64,000 nucleotides of DNA from Microvelia longipes (GCA_018340805.1 JACMZG010001908.1:10496547-10560546); one strand, 5' to 3'. Counted from the first letter of the stretch, positions 39,158-53,078 are shown. Numbers and translations: made by a program. Notes: a model not told the origin generated them from the sequence alone.

Positions 39158-39846
39158 AATTCTGGCGCGTGGTCCGCATGTCGGCGAATTTCCTTTGGAT
39201 GCGTGTTTCCGTGCTTTTTACATTATATAGTTTACAACTACTAAATAAATAATTCCGACGCGGTGGTCCGCTGTCGGCGAATTTCATTAGAATGCGTGTT
39301 TCCGTGCAAAACAACCCATTTCTTGCAAGAAATGCCCATTGCGTGGTTCCGGTTCATGCTTTAGAACCTAAGCAGTTACTCAATTGTCAAGCACTGCTCG
39401 TAACTCATTTTGTCTGTATTTTACCAAAGGAAATGCGCATAACCATCCAGTTGGTTGTACAAAACTATGCCTCTAAAATTAGAAGTACGCACTATTATTT
39501 GCACTAGTTTAAAGCTTAGTTACTCATCTTTAAGCTTAGTCAGTTATCTTTAAAGGTTTAGCGCATTTCCTTTGGTAAAATACAGACAAAATGAGTTACG
39601 AGCAGTGCTTGACAATTGAGTAACTGCTTAGGTTCTAAAGCATGAACCGGAACCACGCAATGGGCATTTCTGCAAGAAATGGGTTGTTTTGCACGGAAAC
39701 ACGCATTCTAAAAGAAATTCGCCCCGACAGCGGACCACCGCGTCGGAATTATTTATTTAGTAGTTGTAAACTTATATAATGTAAAAAGCACGGAAACACG
39801 CATCCAAAGGAAATTCGCCCGACATGCGGACCACCGCGCCAGAATT
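39158..39846. repeat. Long inverted repeat, ~280-bp arms, 122-bp spacer
   Basis: The left arm (39158-39438) and right arm (39561-39846) are complementary almost throughout, with only small indels and substitutions. Each arm itself contains two copies of a ~45-bp motif (TCGGCGAATTTC...ATGCGTGTTTCCGTGC) about 95 bp apart. If transcribed on either strand it would form a long double-stranded hairpin RNA. ORFs within it are shadows. Confidence 0.92.
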
Positions 39847-40584
39847 TTTATGTGTGTACCTTCCTTTAGAGACAATCGTATTTAACGGATAACCTTTTCG
39901 TCGAACTTTTATTTCACTTCTATATAACCGTTTTTTATCAAATAACTTTTGGAATATTATTTCTTTTAGTGTAACTTTATTATTATGCAAAGAAATCACA
40001 ATTTAATTAAATATATTTTTTGTTTTAAACTTCCTTATAACCAAAAGTAAAGCTTCACTATACAAGACGCCATGTTTTGGCGGGATCAGTTATCACTCGA
40101 TCGACTAAACAAATACGCTGCAAGAACCGTGAAGTTAGTTGACCGTATTGTATACGTATTCTATACGATCCGCGGATCTTGAGTGTGTGTGAACGTACTA
40201 ATTGACGAGGAATCAAATTAGTAAACTATTTTGTTAAGATTTATAACTAATTATAGATCAACGAAGTTTCTCAAAATCACTGAATTATTGGATCAAATAT
40301 TCATAACTAAAATTATGTTCTAAGAAGAGACTAAAACGTGAGTTTATTTAATTCAAGTTTAAGGAAGAGACTGTACCTAAGGGACCAAGGAACGTGACTG
40401 TAACGACACGGAGCTCCGCTAGTTTATTCTGATTTCTGTTTCCTGTTTCATAAATTAGAACAAAAATCTATAAATATGACTCAAGAATCGTTATTTGTGA
40501 ACATTTTTAAACATCATTAGATATAAATAAATCAGCAAGATTTATAAGCAAATTCATGAAGGGCAGAATTTATAAAAATACTGC

Positions 40585-41050
40585 TTGAGTATCATACATC
40601 ACCTTGAGCTAATACATCAACTTGAGCTGATACATCACCTTTAGGTGATACAACAACTTGAGCTGATACATCATCTTGAGCTAATACATCAACTTGAGCT
40701 GATACATCATCTTGAGCTAACATCAACTTGAGCTAATACAGCAACTTGAGCTGATACATCACCTTTAGGTGATACAACAACTTGAGCTGATACATCATCT
40801 TGAGCTAATACATCAACTTGAGCTGATACATCACCTTGAGCTAATACATCAACTTGAGCTAATACATCATCTTGAGCTAATACAGCAACTTGAGCTGATA
40901 CATCACCTTTAGGTGATACAGCAACTCTGGTGATACATCAATCTTGAGCTAATACATCAACTTGAGCTGATACATCATCTTGAGCTAATACAACAACTGA
41001 GCTGATACATCACCTTAGGTGATACAACAACTTGATATAATACATTAGCT
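40585..41050. repeat. Minisatellite, 18-bp CATCAACTTGAGCTGATA unit, higher-order
   Basis: About 25 units alternating CAACTTGAGCTGATA, CATCTTGAGCTAATA and palindromic ATCACCTTTAGGTGAT variants. The palindromic variant recurs near 40635, 40757, 40901 and 41008 (the last with one base lost), implying a higher-order unit of roughly 105-145 bp. Confidence 0.93.
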
Positions 41051-43222
41051 TGAATCAATATTTTTATTATTATTTTCAAAATGTTTTCAAATAATTTATA
41101 ATAAATAATCCATAATAATTTAGCCCGTTAATAAATAATAATTTGACGAATTGGCCACAAAATGAAATAAGATTGACCCAAATAACAAAATAAACTAATT
41201 TTGTTTAATAACTTGGCGGTATGTATTCACATTCACAAACCAACGAATACTCAGCTGTATTAACTCCATCCTTTAGTTGTGGTTACAAATTTTTTGTTGT
41301 TGATTTTTATTTACTTTCACTAAGCTTCACTCACTGGATTCACATAAAACTAATTGCAATATGCAGTAAAATTATAGAAACAAAATAATAAAAATTAAAA
41401 TAAGACTACGAATAAGAACAAACGTAATATTTGCATCAAACCACAAAGCTATAGAGACGATTAAAATTAATACTATAAAAATAGTTTTAGTAATTTATTT
41501 GCATATTAACTTTCTCTTTTATTTAATATATAGGAAGCACTGGTAGAGGTAAAAAAATGTGATACTCATTTAATATTGAGTAAAAAAATAAGACGAACAG
41601 TGTTGCATAAATATGATAATAAAAGATAAAGAAGCATTATAATAATTTATAAAATTATGGTCAACTGTTTAACTATCAAGATATTCATAAAAGGATATTT
41701 AAAATAAAATAGCTAGAAGGCATAATAAAAAGACAAAAAATTATAACTGCAAAGTATTGCGTTATCTAGAAAGATGATTTAAAGTTTCTAAATGGTATAA
41801 ATTGGCATCTAGCGGAGGATTTATGAACTATTTGAAAAGTTCAGTGTACCCTTGAAGGATAAAAGAAATAATGGAATGCAAAAAAGTGCAACTTCATAAG
41901 ATTTAAAAAGGAATAATGCACAATTTTGTAATAAGGTACAAAAGAACTTTACTTGAGACCTCGTGCTTCGAGTAGTACTTTCCATTTCAATGTTTGTAAA
42001 AATCATTTCGTTTTAAAGGTATTTTTTTGCAGGTTGTGCTTTGCAGACAGGGAATAAGTCACGATTTTCAAACGATAAAAAAGGACTTCATTCATTGACG
42101 AGTTCAAAGCACTTAAAGTTATTTTTACGACGTTTTTGAATCAAAAAAGTTTAAAGCAATGTTTTAAGTTAAATACTTAGAGACATTAAGATTTTAATAT
42201 TAAAGAGATCTTGTATCAAGGGAAATGCTTTAAGATATCAAAGATGCAACAATTATAGGACTGGATTACTTGTAAGCTATGGTTTATATATTAGTTTTCG
42301 ACGCACGGATAACTGGATATCTCTAAGCTCTAATTGGTTCCCGCCCAATTCATATAAGAAACACTTACTGCTACCAACTACTCCAAAATAATTACCCTAG
42401 TTGAAGGAACGTCATAGAGATGTAAACGTTAATAGTCGTTACCTTTTACTGACAAAGTTAAGCATTACTAATGATTTAACAAACTAGAGATTAATGACAC
42501 TTTTGTAAAGAAATATTCATTTTAAACTCGTTTATTTTTATTTTACACCTAAGAATGACTACCATTCAGTTTTGTCGAGTTTAAAACTAGAACAATTTTT
42601 TCCTGTAAAAATGTGTTGGCAACCCTACGATTTTAGAATTTCCTAGTCTAAAATTCCCAAAAGAAAAATGAGTTATCAGGTTGGGGTCATAGTTTCTCGC
42701 CGTTCTGACCTGTGCATGAGCACTAATGCACAACAACTTACTAAAAATATAATACATTTCGAAAAAAATAAAATAAAAAAAATATTTTAATACATTTTGA
42801 AAAAACATCGTACTACCAACTAACACCCATGAAATCCCTAAAAATGAGCCATATTGAAAGTAGTTTATTTTTGAAAACCAAATCAAATATCTTCAAACTG
42901 ATATCAAACATCATAATCAGCGATCCTCTGTTCCATTAAAACTTAATGAAGTTCCGGCATAATATAAAAAGTTTACAAAGGAATAACAATTTAAAATCGT
43001 TTAACCTTTTACTGATGTTATGCAATTATAGACTAACAGTATCTTCGACTTGTTAGTTGTAGTAATGAACTTTTTAGGATTGCGTCTGAACTCTTGTAAG
43101 ACATTAGACTATTGTCCGAGGTTTCAGATTATTTCAAAACTATGTTGTATAGTTTGATCCATGTGTTGAAAAGAGACAGCCAAAAGCAAAGTAAGGTTAA
43201 AGGCTTAAGGTTAGGCCCATGT

Positions 43223-43288
43223 ATTATATATATATATATATTATATATATATATATATTATATATATATAATATAATATATATATTTA
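43223..43288. repeat. (AT)n microsatellite
   Basis: About 65 bp of AT with several phase breaks. Confidence 0.93.
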
Positions 43289-44127
43289 GTAATAGTACTA
43301 CAATGCAGACAATCCACTACGGTCGTGATGTAGTTTTATATTTGAGGACGTTTTTTCTCACCACCACGTCCTTTACTTTTCCTAGTAGATCTTGGAGAAA
43401 AACTTTGTTCAAAAACTAAATGTTAATAGTTCAATTATCATTACTCAGAATTCAATAAAGATACCAATAATGATATTTTATTAAGACTTTACTGGTTGGA
43501 ACAACTGATTTCAGACAAAATATGTAAAAAGGTGAGGCTTGAACAACTTCCAGACGACCTTGTTCTGAAAAAAGTAACTCCACGATTCAAAAAGGTAAAG
43601 TTTGTTTCAAATATTATAGAAAGAGTTAAAAGTTGTATTTCGTATGTTAGTGGTCAGTTGAATATTTTGTAGGCTAACCTTCACGACTGGATCAGTTACG
43701 GAGTATGGAATGCATTTTTCAATTTTTTTATTCGCTTTTTTAATATGATTATAAAGGTTAGAGGTTGGTAATACTGTGGTTATACTATAATGACCATGGA
43801 AGAAACATTAGTTTGTTTATTTAGAAATTATGTAAAACTTTGGTTTTACAAATGTAATTTATTAATTTTAACCTTGCATTTCAAGAAAAAATGTACTGGA
43901 TGACCACTTTATTAGGTTTAGAGTATAAAAAAGAATGAATTAAGATTTAGACAATGATTAACAATAACCGTTTTGACAACCGGCAACAAATACTTTTTAT
44001 GCTCAACAAACAAATTTAACATTTTTAGGTTAAATTTTACATAATCCGACAAAGATTTAGGTTCCTTCGTAAATTTTAATTCAATTTTGTCTAAACAGAA
44101 GTAAAAACGTAGCAAGTGTATCCAAAA

Positions 44128-44935
<808 letters not shown>

Positions 44936-45337
44936 TTTATTGGCTCTGTCAATAAATATTTTATATGGAGAGACTCGTATGTTTTTTTCAGTAAAACCTA
45001 TAACCTTCAGAGGGAGGAGACAATCGCTTGTTCAAACCCTAGTAAGTAACCAACATTTTTGGACCTAAGTTATTAAAAATTAATTATAGCGAGTTAATTA
45101 ATCAAGATTTCATTTATAAATAACGTTCAAGAGATTGTCACTAATTATATAGTTTTATAAATTTACTCTAAACTCTGCTTGATGAGGACGACGCATGACT
45201 TTCTCTCTTTGTTTCATCTGGAATATCTTTAATCTTCATACAAGAGGACTCGACGCAGAAAAATCATTGAAAAGAATTTCAAGCTCTAATTACCGCGAAC
45301 GAGTCGCTAATTATATTATTTTTAGAAATATTATTGT

Positions 45338-46100
45338 TTTTACTTTTCCTCATTTATACCGTAGGTATATAAGAAAAGTATTGTGTTTGAAAAAATTCGA
45401 AACCGAGATGACACCGGAATTAACAGTTTCAGGCGTTTTTAAAGGCCTCCTAAGTGGTTTTTGCAAAGTTGTTTGCCTGTATGTGTGTGCGTCTGTTATC
45501 ATCGTAGCGCCCAGTGTATTAATGTTAGAGAGTTGAAACTTCGTACAAAAATCAGTCTATTGCTGTAGTTGTGCTATTCGGAAAATATTTTTTTTATTAC
45601 GTCATTAACCCGCAATAATGACTCGGCAAAATTTTCAAATAAAATTGAGATTTCGCACGCATTTGACTATGTATAAGACCAACATATGTGCTAAGTTTCA
45701 TCTCATTATTAGCATTAGTTCAATGTTCATTGAATGACTTGTTTACGTATTTTAAAAAATTGGAAAATGGTCCAATTGAGTTTGAATTTGGTACAAGTGT
45801 ATATTATTACCTAATAAATAAGTACACTAAGTTTCGTTTCAATACGACAAGTATATCTATGATTTTTGTTGGATCATAAAAATTAAGAAGCAGTCAGCGG
45901 TGACCGCTGAGAATGATACGGATGCATTTACTATCTGAAGACGAGTAAAGCGAGTCTGAAGGCAAGTTGCAGTACTAATTTGCCGAACTGTATTTCTGAG
46001 GACAAGCGAAGCGAGTCCAAAGCAGGGAGGATGAGCGTATCGAATACGATGTAATGAGGAAAAGTTCCGAGGTGCCCCGTACCCGATTTTTGCTATTAAC
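45338..46100 (+). repeat. Repeat family A, longest copy
   Basis: CTTTTCCTCATTTATACCGT ... AAAGTATTGTGTTTG ... GTTTCAGGCGTTTTTAAAGG ... TTATCATCGTAGCGCC ... TTGGATCATAAAA, then a tail rich in GAGGAC-AGCGAAGCGAGTCC and a GTACCCGATTTTT end. Translated frames give repeats-only peptides. No target-site duplication was found. Confidence 0.75.
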
Positions 46101-46264
46101 TTTATCCACATAACTTAAAATGCAATACCTTATTACTTATAAGAGAATTTAAAAATAAATAAATAAATTCATTTTACCTTAACTCCTCCTTATAAAAAAA
46201 AAATCAACTCCCCTTTTTACATCTGTTATACGAATATAGTTATTTTGAAATAAATAAATTTAGT

Positions 46265-46405
46265 GAATTGTATATTCTGAGGACGAGCAAAGCGAGTCCC
46301 AAATAGGGAGGATGGGCGTAGCGAATCCGATTTTATGAGGTTCGCTAACTTTTTTAAACGACGTAATGAGGAAAAGTTCCGAGGTACCCCGTACCCGATT
46401 TTTTT
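46265..46405 (+). repeat. Second tail of repeat family A
   Basis: It repeats the 45985-46095 tail: ATTCTGAGGACGAGCAAAGC, GGGAGGATGGGCGTAGCGAA, GAGGAAAAGTTCCGAGGTAC and CCCGTACCCGATTTTT. A tandem duplication of the tail about 280 bp downstream. Confidence 0.75.
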
Positions 46406-46969
46406 GGAAATTTATTACAAACAATTTCTTTCTTAGCATATATATTATTATATTATATTTCCTTTATTATTATATTCTAATAATAGTAATAAAAGTAAGG
46501 CGCCATTGGTTAATTGGATAGACTGAAATAACCAATCTAAATAATGCGTGTTAAAAATATGAATATTTACATTTTGTTTTAAAATTATACTACCTTAACT
46601 CAAATTTATCAGCAATTTAAAAAAGTTTAAAACTTTACATAAATACCTTTGTAATAATTTCGACCTTGATTATATTTGTGAAATAAAATTAAGTTCATAA
46701 TTTCATATACAAACAGTTTTGTGGCGAAAATAAATCACGTTTTTGACACAAGACCGACATACGCAGATCTAAGTTAGTACATTTTTTAAAGCATCAGGAC
46801 AAAGCTGCTTAAATAAGCCCAACTATAAATAAGTAAATAACATTTTTTCAAACAGTAAGCTTTATAACATATAAATAATATATAACATATAAGCTTTATA
46901 ACCAAATTTAGTTTCGATATAAAAAAGCCCTTGAGAGTTATCCTGCCTCTTAAGTAATAAATAAACCTT

Positions 46970-47655
46970 TTTATATATTACTTTAGTTTAGGTTTATATA
47001 TTATTAGGTAAGCCTTAGTTTAATTATATATTACTTTAGGTTAGGTTTATTATTATTACTTTAGGTTTATATATATATTACTTTAGGTTTAGGTTATATA
47101 TCTTAGGTTTAGGTTTATATTACTTTAGGGGTTTATTATATTACTTTAGGTTAGGTATATTTTTGAGGTTTATATATACTTAGGTTTAGGTTTATATATT
47201 ACTTAGGTTTAGGTTTATATTACTTTAGGTTTTAGGTTTATATACTTACTAAGGTTTAGGTTATATATTACTTTAGTTTAGGTTATATACTTTTAGGGTT
47301 TATATATTACTTTAGGTTTAATATATTACGTTAGTTTTTATATATTACTTGGTTTAGGTTTATATATTACTTTTAGGTTTAGTTTTAATATATTACTTTT
47401 AGGTTAGTTTTAGTTAGGTTTAGGTTATATATACTTTAGTTTAGGTTTAATATTAAGTTTATTCTTAGTTAGGTTTAATATTACTAGGTTTTAGGTTTTA
47501 TATATAATTTAGGTTTATATATTACTTTAGGTTGGTTTATATATTACTTAAGGTTTAGGTTTTTAATATATTAACTTTAGGTTTATATTTATTAGGTTTA
47601 GGTTTATATATTACTTTAGGTTTAGGTTTATATATTACTTTAGGTTTAGGTTATA
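46970..47655. repeat. Minisatellite, ~22-bp TTTAGGTTTAGGTTTATATA unit
   Basis: About 30 units of (TTTAGG)1-2 plus TTATATATTAC with heavy indel variation. It resumes at 48358-48460 after a LINE 3' end, so the two parts were one array. Confidence 0.93.
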
Positions 47656-47734
47656 TGTGTATATCTATATATTGTGTAGTGTATATATGTATGTATGTGT
47701 GTGTGTGTGTATGGTGTATTTGTGTGTATGTATG

Positions 47735-47765
<31 letters not shown>

Positions 47766-48357
47766 ATGTATGTGTATATATATAAGTTTGGTTAGATATT
47801 TTATTATACAAGGAAATATAGTATCAAATAGTAGTTTTTTTGTAAATATAATAATTTCTTAATAATTGTGATATTATATTATTATTTATGAAAATTATTC
47901 TGAGTACCTTAGTTGTAAATATAAATTAGGGATATAATATTTATAGTATTATAAGCATAATAGTAAATAGATATAAGTATAGTAGAAATTGTATTATATA
48001 GATTGTAAGTAGAAATGTATAGCTATATAGCATGGTTCAAAGTATAAAATTTATTGTTAAAAATTCTATATAGTTTAATAATTTATAGCATGTGTGTAAT
48101 TATTTGTGTAGTAAGATGTCATATATCTTATGTTATATGACATAAGTCATATAAATGTTATATATCATAATATTAACATTCAGATTACGAGTAGTTTTTA
48201 AGATTTCTATAAGGAGTAATAGGTTATACAAACTTACCCTCCATGTGAGGTACCACGGCTTAATGCCGAATTGCGCATAAAGGATTCACTGATATATATG
48301 TAAACAAGTGTAAACATGTGTATATGTGCAATAAATGGTTATTTATTTTATTTATTT
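47656..48357 (+). mobile_element. LINE 3' UTR inserted in the minisatellite
   Basis: It runs from a GT-rich microsatellite (47660-47775) to GTGCAATAAATGGTTATTTA plus (TTTA)n at 48328-48357. A small hairpin-like block (GGTACCACGGCTTAATGCCG) precedes the tail. No coding part remains. Confidence 0.6.
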
Positions 48358-48460
48358 ATTAGGTTTATATTACTTAAGTTAGGTTTATATATACTTTAGG
48401 TTTATATATTACTTTAGGTTTAGGTTTATATATTACTTTAGGTTTATATATTACTTTTCT
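48358..48460. repeat. Minisatellite, right part of the TTTAGG-type array
   Basis: Five or so units identical in type to 46970-47655. Confidence 0.9.
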
Positions 48461-49581
48461 TATGACTAAGCGAGGAAAAGTAAAAAAAGTTTAAAATTTT
48501 TTAAATTATTTTTTTATTTAGGCACTTCTCTATTTTTCTACAAATCATTATTTTTATTGTTATAAAAATTAAGGAGGAATTATAAAGGATTAAAATTAAA
48601 GATTATGAATAGTTGAATTAAAAGTTTCTTTTTGTGGACTTAATGGTAATAAAAACAGATTAAGTACACAAAAGTCCTTTTTTTACATACTTATTTCTGT
48701 GAAATCCAAAAAAGATGAACTTTTAGAGGTTTTTTAATATCCGTGGCGACACACTCTTTAGAGGTTACTATTTTGTACATAATTGCTGCTTAATACCAAA
48801 ATTCATTCTATTCTGTCAATACTAAACATGTATTATTATATAATATATATATATATATGATATATATAAGTCACCAATAAATCATGTGGTATCTGGGACT
48901 AAAGAAGTTGTTTTGGTAACCTGTAAGATCACACAAATCATCTTAAGTTGGTACAAATGAATTTCAACTGGAAATACAGAAGAGCATAATAGATAAAGAA
49001 CAGATACAAAAATTAGTTAAAAAACCTGTAAGATACAGTGCTTGAATCTGGTTATTATGAATACGTAATATTGCATGTCAATAAATAATAATACTAATAG
49101 AAATAGTAAAACCAAACAAAAACGGAATAAAAATTAAGAATGGAATGCAAAAGATAATAAAATGGACTCAGCTTGTATGGATTGTGGTTAATATTAAATG
49201 ATTCATGAAGTTACATATTTCTAAAGACGTACATTAGATTTATTTAACCACAAAATATTTTCACAATGGCTTACTTATAGTAATAATATATAGCTCAGAG
49301 ATTATGGGTAAAACTCCTTACAAGGACTGAAAAGCGTGACTATAAATATGCAATGCAAGGGGAAAAAGACGAGTGAACGCTCATGTAACAGTTGGCGAAA
49401 ATGCATCTGTCAGCAAACTGACGGACTTATGGCATCACTAATACTTGACTCTATATAAATTTTTAAATATTTTTTTGTCTTTTCAGCGAATTTTTGCGCG
49501 ATAACTACGCAAAATTGCCACAAGATGAAAATTCGTTGAATACAAGGCAATTTGTAATGACAAATCATAATAAAAATAACT

Positions 49582-50515
49582 ATAGTACGACACACGGGTA
49601 AAATCAATTGACAGCGCGCCAAAAATCTGTGAGGGAAAGAATTCTATTAGTTCAGACCGACCCCGCTCTTTCCCCCTCCACCTCATGCCAACCTCGGTAT
49701 AAAAAAATTCCTTTTTCGTAAATAAAATCATAAAAAGGCAACACTGGTTGGAAATATTTGTAACCTCGTGTCACTTTTATTTCCCTCATTGTGCATATTG
49801 ATCTGTTTGATTTCGTTTCGTTTCATTCCAATCTGTTCAATTCATCCAATTATTGCGAAGTTGAAATATGATCTGAGTGCCTATATTTGACGCTTGTACA
49901 TTGACGTATTCTTCAAGCATTTCTTGCTATTTGAGTACAGCGCTGGTTCAGTGCTCTGTCAACCAAAAGACAGCATTTTTTTTTGAAAATGCCATATCTT
50001 TCAATAGATGACAGTCTTGACTTTTTTAAGTCTTGAATGCATATTGTGTCATATTATTTTTGTAATATGAAACAATACGCATTCAGTTATACAAAATTGA
50101 CACAAAAAAGCAGTTTGTTTTGGAAAAAAGTAATTATAGCTGACAATTTATTTAAAACGTCAAACTTTTATCAAAGAACTATTATGATCCATTGCATTAC
50201 GTAATTAACAACTTTAACTCCACTTAATTCATACTTCCCGAACAAATTTAAAGCAACACTTAGTTGGTAAATTTATAAGATACAACAATATTCCTTCTTA
50301 AAAAGTAAATAAATAATTTTTAAAAATAAAAAAATACGATATCAAATAAAAACAAATAATAAAATTCAAAACATAACCTGACTTTCAGTGTTGCCAGAGT
50401 AGGGAATTTTTTTTGTTACATAAAAGAAGGGACTTTTTTTTATTTAAAGAAAGAGGGTTGAAAGCATTGAGATTTTGGCGGGCTGTCAATTGATTTTAGC
50501 CGTGTGTCGTATTAT
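49582..50515. mobile_element. DNA element with long imperfect terminal inverted repeats
   Basis: The ends read TATARTACGACACACGG then TAAAATCAATTGACAG.. and CGCCAAAA.TCT, with about 40 well-matched bases. Inner blocks (AAAAAAATTCC, GGCAACACTG) are also mirrored, so arms reach about 170 bp. AT-rich, non-coding interior of ~600 bp. The ends suggest a TA target duplication, but this is not certain. Confidence 0.75.
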
Positions 50516-50632
50516 AATAAATCAAAACAGAAACCAATATATAGGAGACAATTTTATAGACCTTCTAAAAAGGCCTGTGAACTAGCTACGCTACAAAATG
50601 GCCAGAGGCCAAAGGCCTCCCTTTTTCCTATT

Positions 50633-50890
50633 TTTACTTCTCCTCATTTACATCGTAGGTATACAGGAAAAGTATTGTGTTTGCAAAATATCCGAAACTG
50701 GGATGACACCGGAATTATCCGATTCAGGTTTTTAAGACCTCCTGAGTATAGTTGTCACAAAAGTTGACCGTCCGTATGTGTTTGTCTGTCTGTTGAAATT
50801 TGGTATAAAAATCAATCTTTATACCAAAAAAAAAAAAATTGTATACCGTCATGAACCGGCAATAATGACTTGCAAAAAAAAAACTTTTGA
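50633..50890 (+). repeat. Repeat family A, partial copy
   Basis: TACATCGTAGGTATACAGGA then AAAGTATTGTGTTTG, GGATGACACCGGAATTATCC and TGAACCGGCAATAATGACT. About half the length of the 45-kb copy. Confidence 0.7.
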
Positions 50891-51204
50891 TTTATAACAT
50901 CCATAAAAAAAAAAAATATTTAGAAACAACTTACAGGTTATTGCCATTATAAAATTATCAATATTTTTACCTGAAACAAAGAAGCAACACAATAATTAAT
51001 TTATATAATAAAAACATATGGTTTTATAATTACAATTAGTCAGTATTAAATATGAGGTTTGCAAGAGTTAGTTCATTATTGGTTAGATCAGGAAACGTGG
51101 GCTTTAGTTGGCAGTTGCGCTTATTATAAATGTAAGATACTTTAAAAAATATAATTAGTCAAAGATTAGATAAGGATTTTATGAGCTGATTTAAACTCAA
51201 TAAG

Positions 51205-51355
51205 ACTTAAGTCATCATCAGTGCCGGTGAGATGAGTCTAAATTATTTTAGAAATGGTTTCGTAGGCCAAGGCATATGTATTAGATTAACCTAAATGGTC
51301 AGGGATTAACTTGAATGTATTTAGAATAACCGGCACTGATGCTGACCGTTTAGGA
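51205..51355. other. Inverted pair of decayed hammerhead-like cores
   Basis: On minus, ACCGGCACTGATGATGACTT (core CTGATGA, GAAA lost). On plus at 51321, ACCGGCACTGATGCTGACCG (core mutated, GAAA lost). The two face each other within 150 bp. Confidence 0.45.
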
Positions 51356-52873
51356 TGACAGCTGGCTTTGTTTTATAATAATAAATGATCGGTTGAATGA
51401 TAATAAACCTTTATAAACCTCTGTTATTTATTCACAAGCTTACTCCCTGTATTTACCTGCCTAAAAGGAAAATTTTAAATAATTAGGAAGCCTTTCAGTG
51501 GGGACAGTATTTTCACATATAAATCATCCGAAATACAAACATTTATTGAAATTTTAAACTTAAAAGTTTTAGAGGCAATGTATACAGAATAAGAGGAGGA
51601 AAAAAACTAAGGAAATATTTTTTTTAATTTGATGTATAACAATTAAAAATTTAAAAAAAAAACGGAATGGATTGATTTCATAATTAATGGTACGGCACAG
51701 TTAAACTAAACTAAAGTAATAAAATTGCCATAAAAACAAAGAAACATAAAAAAAATTTAAAACAAGTAAAAAACTAACAAAAAGTCAAAATAAGAAGAAT
51801 AAATAAAAAATAAGATAAATAACACGACAGAGGGAAGGTCAAAACAGAAAGAAACAAAATATTAGGATAAGACAATTAGAAGATATAATTGTTATAAACT
51901 GGTGGAAGGAAATTTCTTCATTGCATTTGACCCTCAAACCAAGAGGATTTTAAGATTATCCTCAATCTGAAGATGAAACCACAAATAAACAAGCTACTGG
52001 GGTTTGTATTGTCAAGGACGAAGGAAAAATAGAGTCAACAGATAAAGTAATAAGAACTGAAATTAATTAATCTGAGTATAATATAAACAAATTCATCTCA
52101 AATTAGCAGTTGGATTACTTATCCTTGCCTACTATCGTAGGTATATAGGAAAGGATCCTACAATTAAACGATTTGAGTAAAAACGAGGAAAGGAGAAAAC
52201 GATTGCTTTATCACGACCATATTTCGATATTTGATGAGGCAATAATTTTTTTTCATGTTTTCTTTTTTACCCAAATCTTAAAATTGTATCAAAACAAAGA
52301 GTAATAATGAAAAGTATCGAGGTTTACAGCCGGCAGACGTAAAGTAAATTTTATATCGCCTTAGCAAAAAAATCGTTCTTTACTAACATTTTTATGGCTT
52401 TGACGTTGACACTTGACAGCTGTCCTGGAAAACATATTTCTGAGAGCAAGTAAAAGAAATTAAAGCAACCAGCCAAAGCACATAGTATTATTCATGTCGC
52501 TTAAGCATTATTGTTCGCATCCCAGCTTATGGTCTCAGTTTTAAAAGATTATTGTTCTAATAAATTATCGCCTACTTTAGATTATACTTTAAGAGTAACG
52601 CGGTTGCCTCTAACACTGGACGTGATTGCCGGTTATACTTAATAAACTAATTGTAAGGCTCTAATTAGGAAATTTAAAGCGTAAATATTAGTGCAAAAAT
52701 TGCACTATATCATTTACGAAAGAATCAACATTTTTTACTCCCTGATAATTTATCAAAAATATAGAAGTCTTGCCAGTTTGAGAGGCCCCTTTCCAACACC
52801 CCCACCCCCCATCCCCTGAGGTCATTTAAATAGTATAATCTGGACCACAATGAACGATCTCGAATACAAAAAC

Positions 52874-52900
52874 TATCAAGAGAGAGAGAGAGAGAGAGGA
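52874..52900. repeat. (GA)n microsatellite
   Basis: Ten GA units, the only GA tract in the window. Confidence 0.95.
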
Positions 52901-53078
52901 ATCCTTAAAAGTTTACGTTACAATAAGGAAGTGGGCTAGCAAGTTATCTGGTCACTAGAGTAATCTGTATAACACATTCGCTTGGATATATCTATATAGC
53001 GAGATAATTAATAGTACTCTAAGATTAGCAGAGCGTGTTATCTTCTTTACATTGAAACAATTTAATGTTCAGTCAACA

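Noticed and set aside
39292..39507. 71-codon ORF
   Set aside because: It lies wholly inside one arm and the spacer of the long inverted repeat and shows no protein motif.
40585..41050. CRISPR-like array
   Set aside because: Units are contiguous short repeats with no unique spacers, in eukaryotic DNA.
45195..45536. 113-codon plus-strand ORF
   Set aside because: Most of it lies in repeat family A, and related peptides appear from the 50.6-kb copy. The frame is not conserved between copies.
46970..48460. Interstitial telomere (insect TTAGG)
   Set aside because: Units are TTTAGG once or twice plus an AT-rich TTATATATTAC segment, not pure TTAGG runs, so it is a minisatellite.
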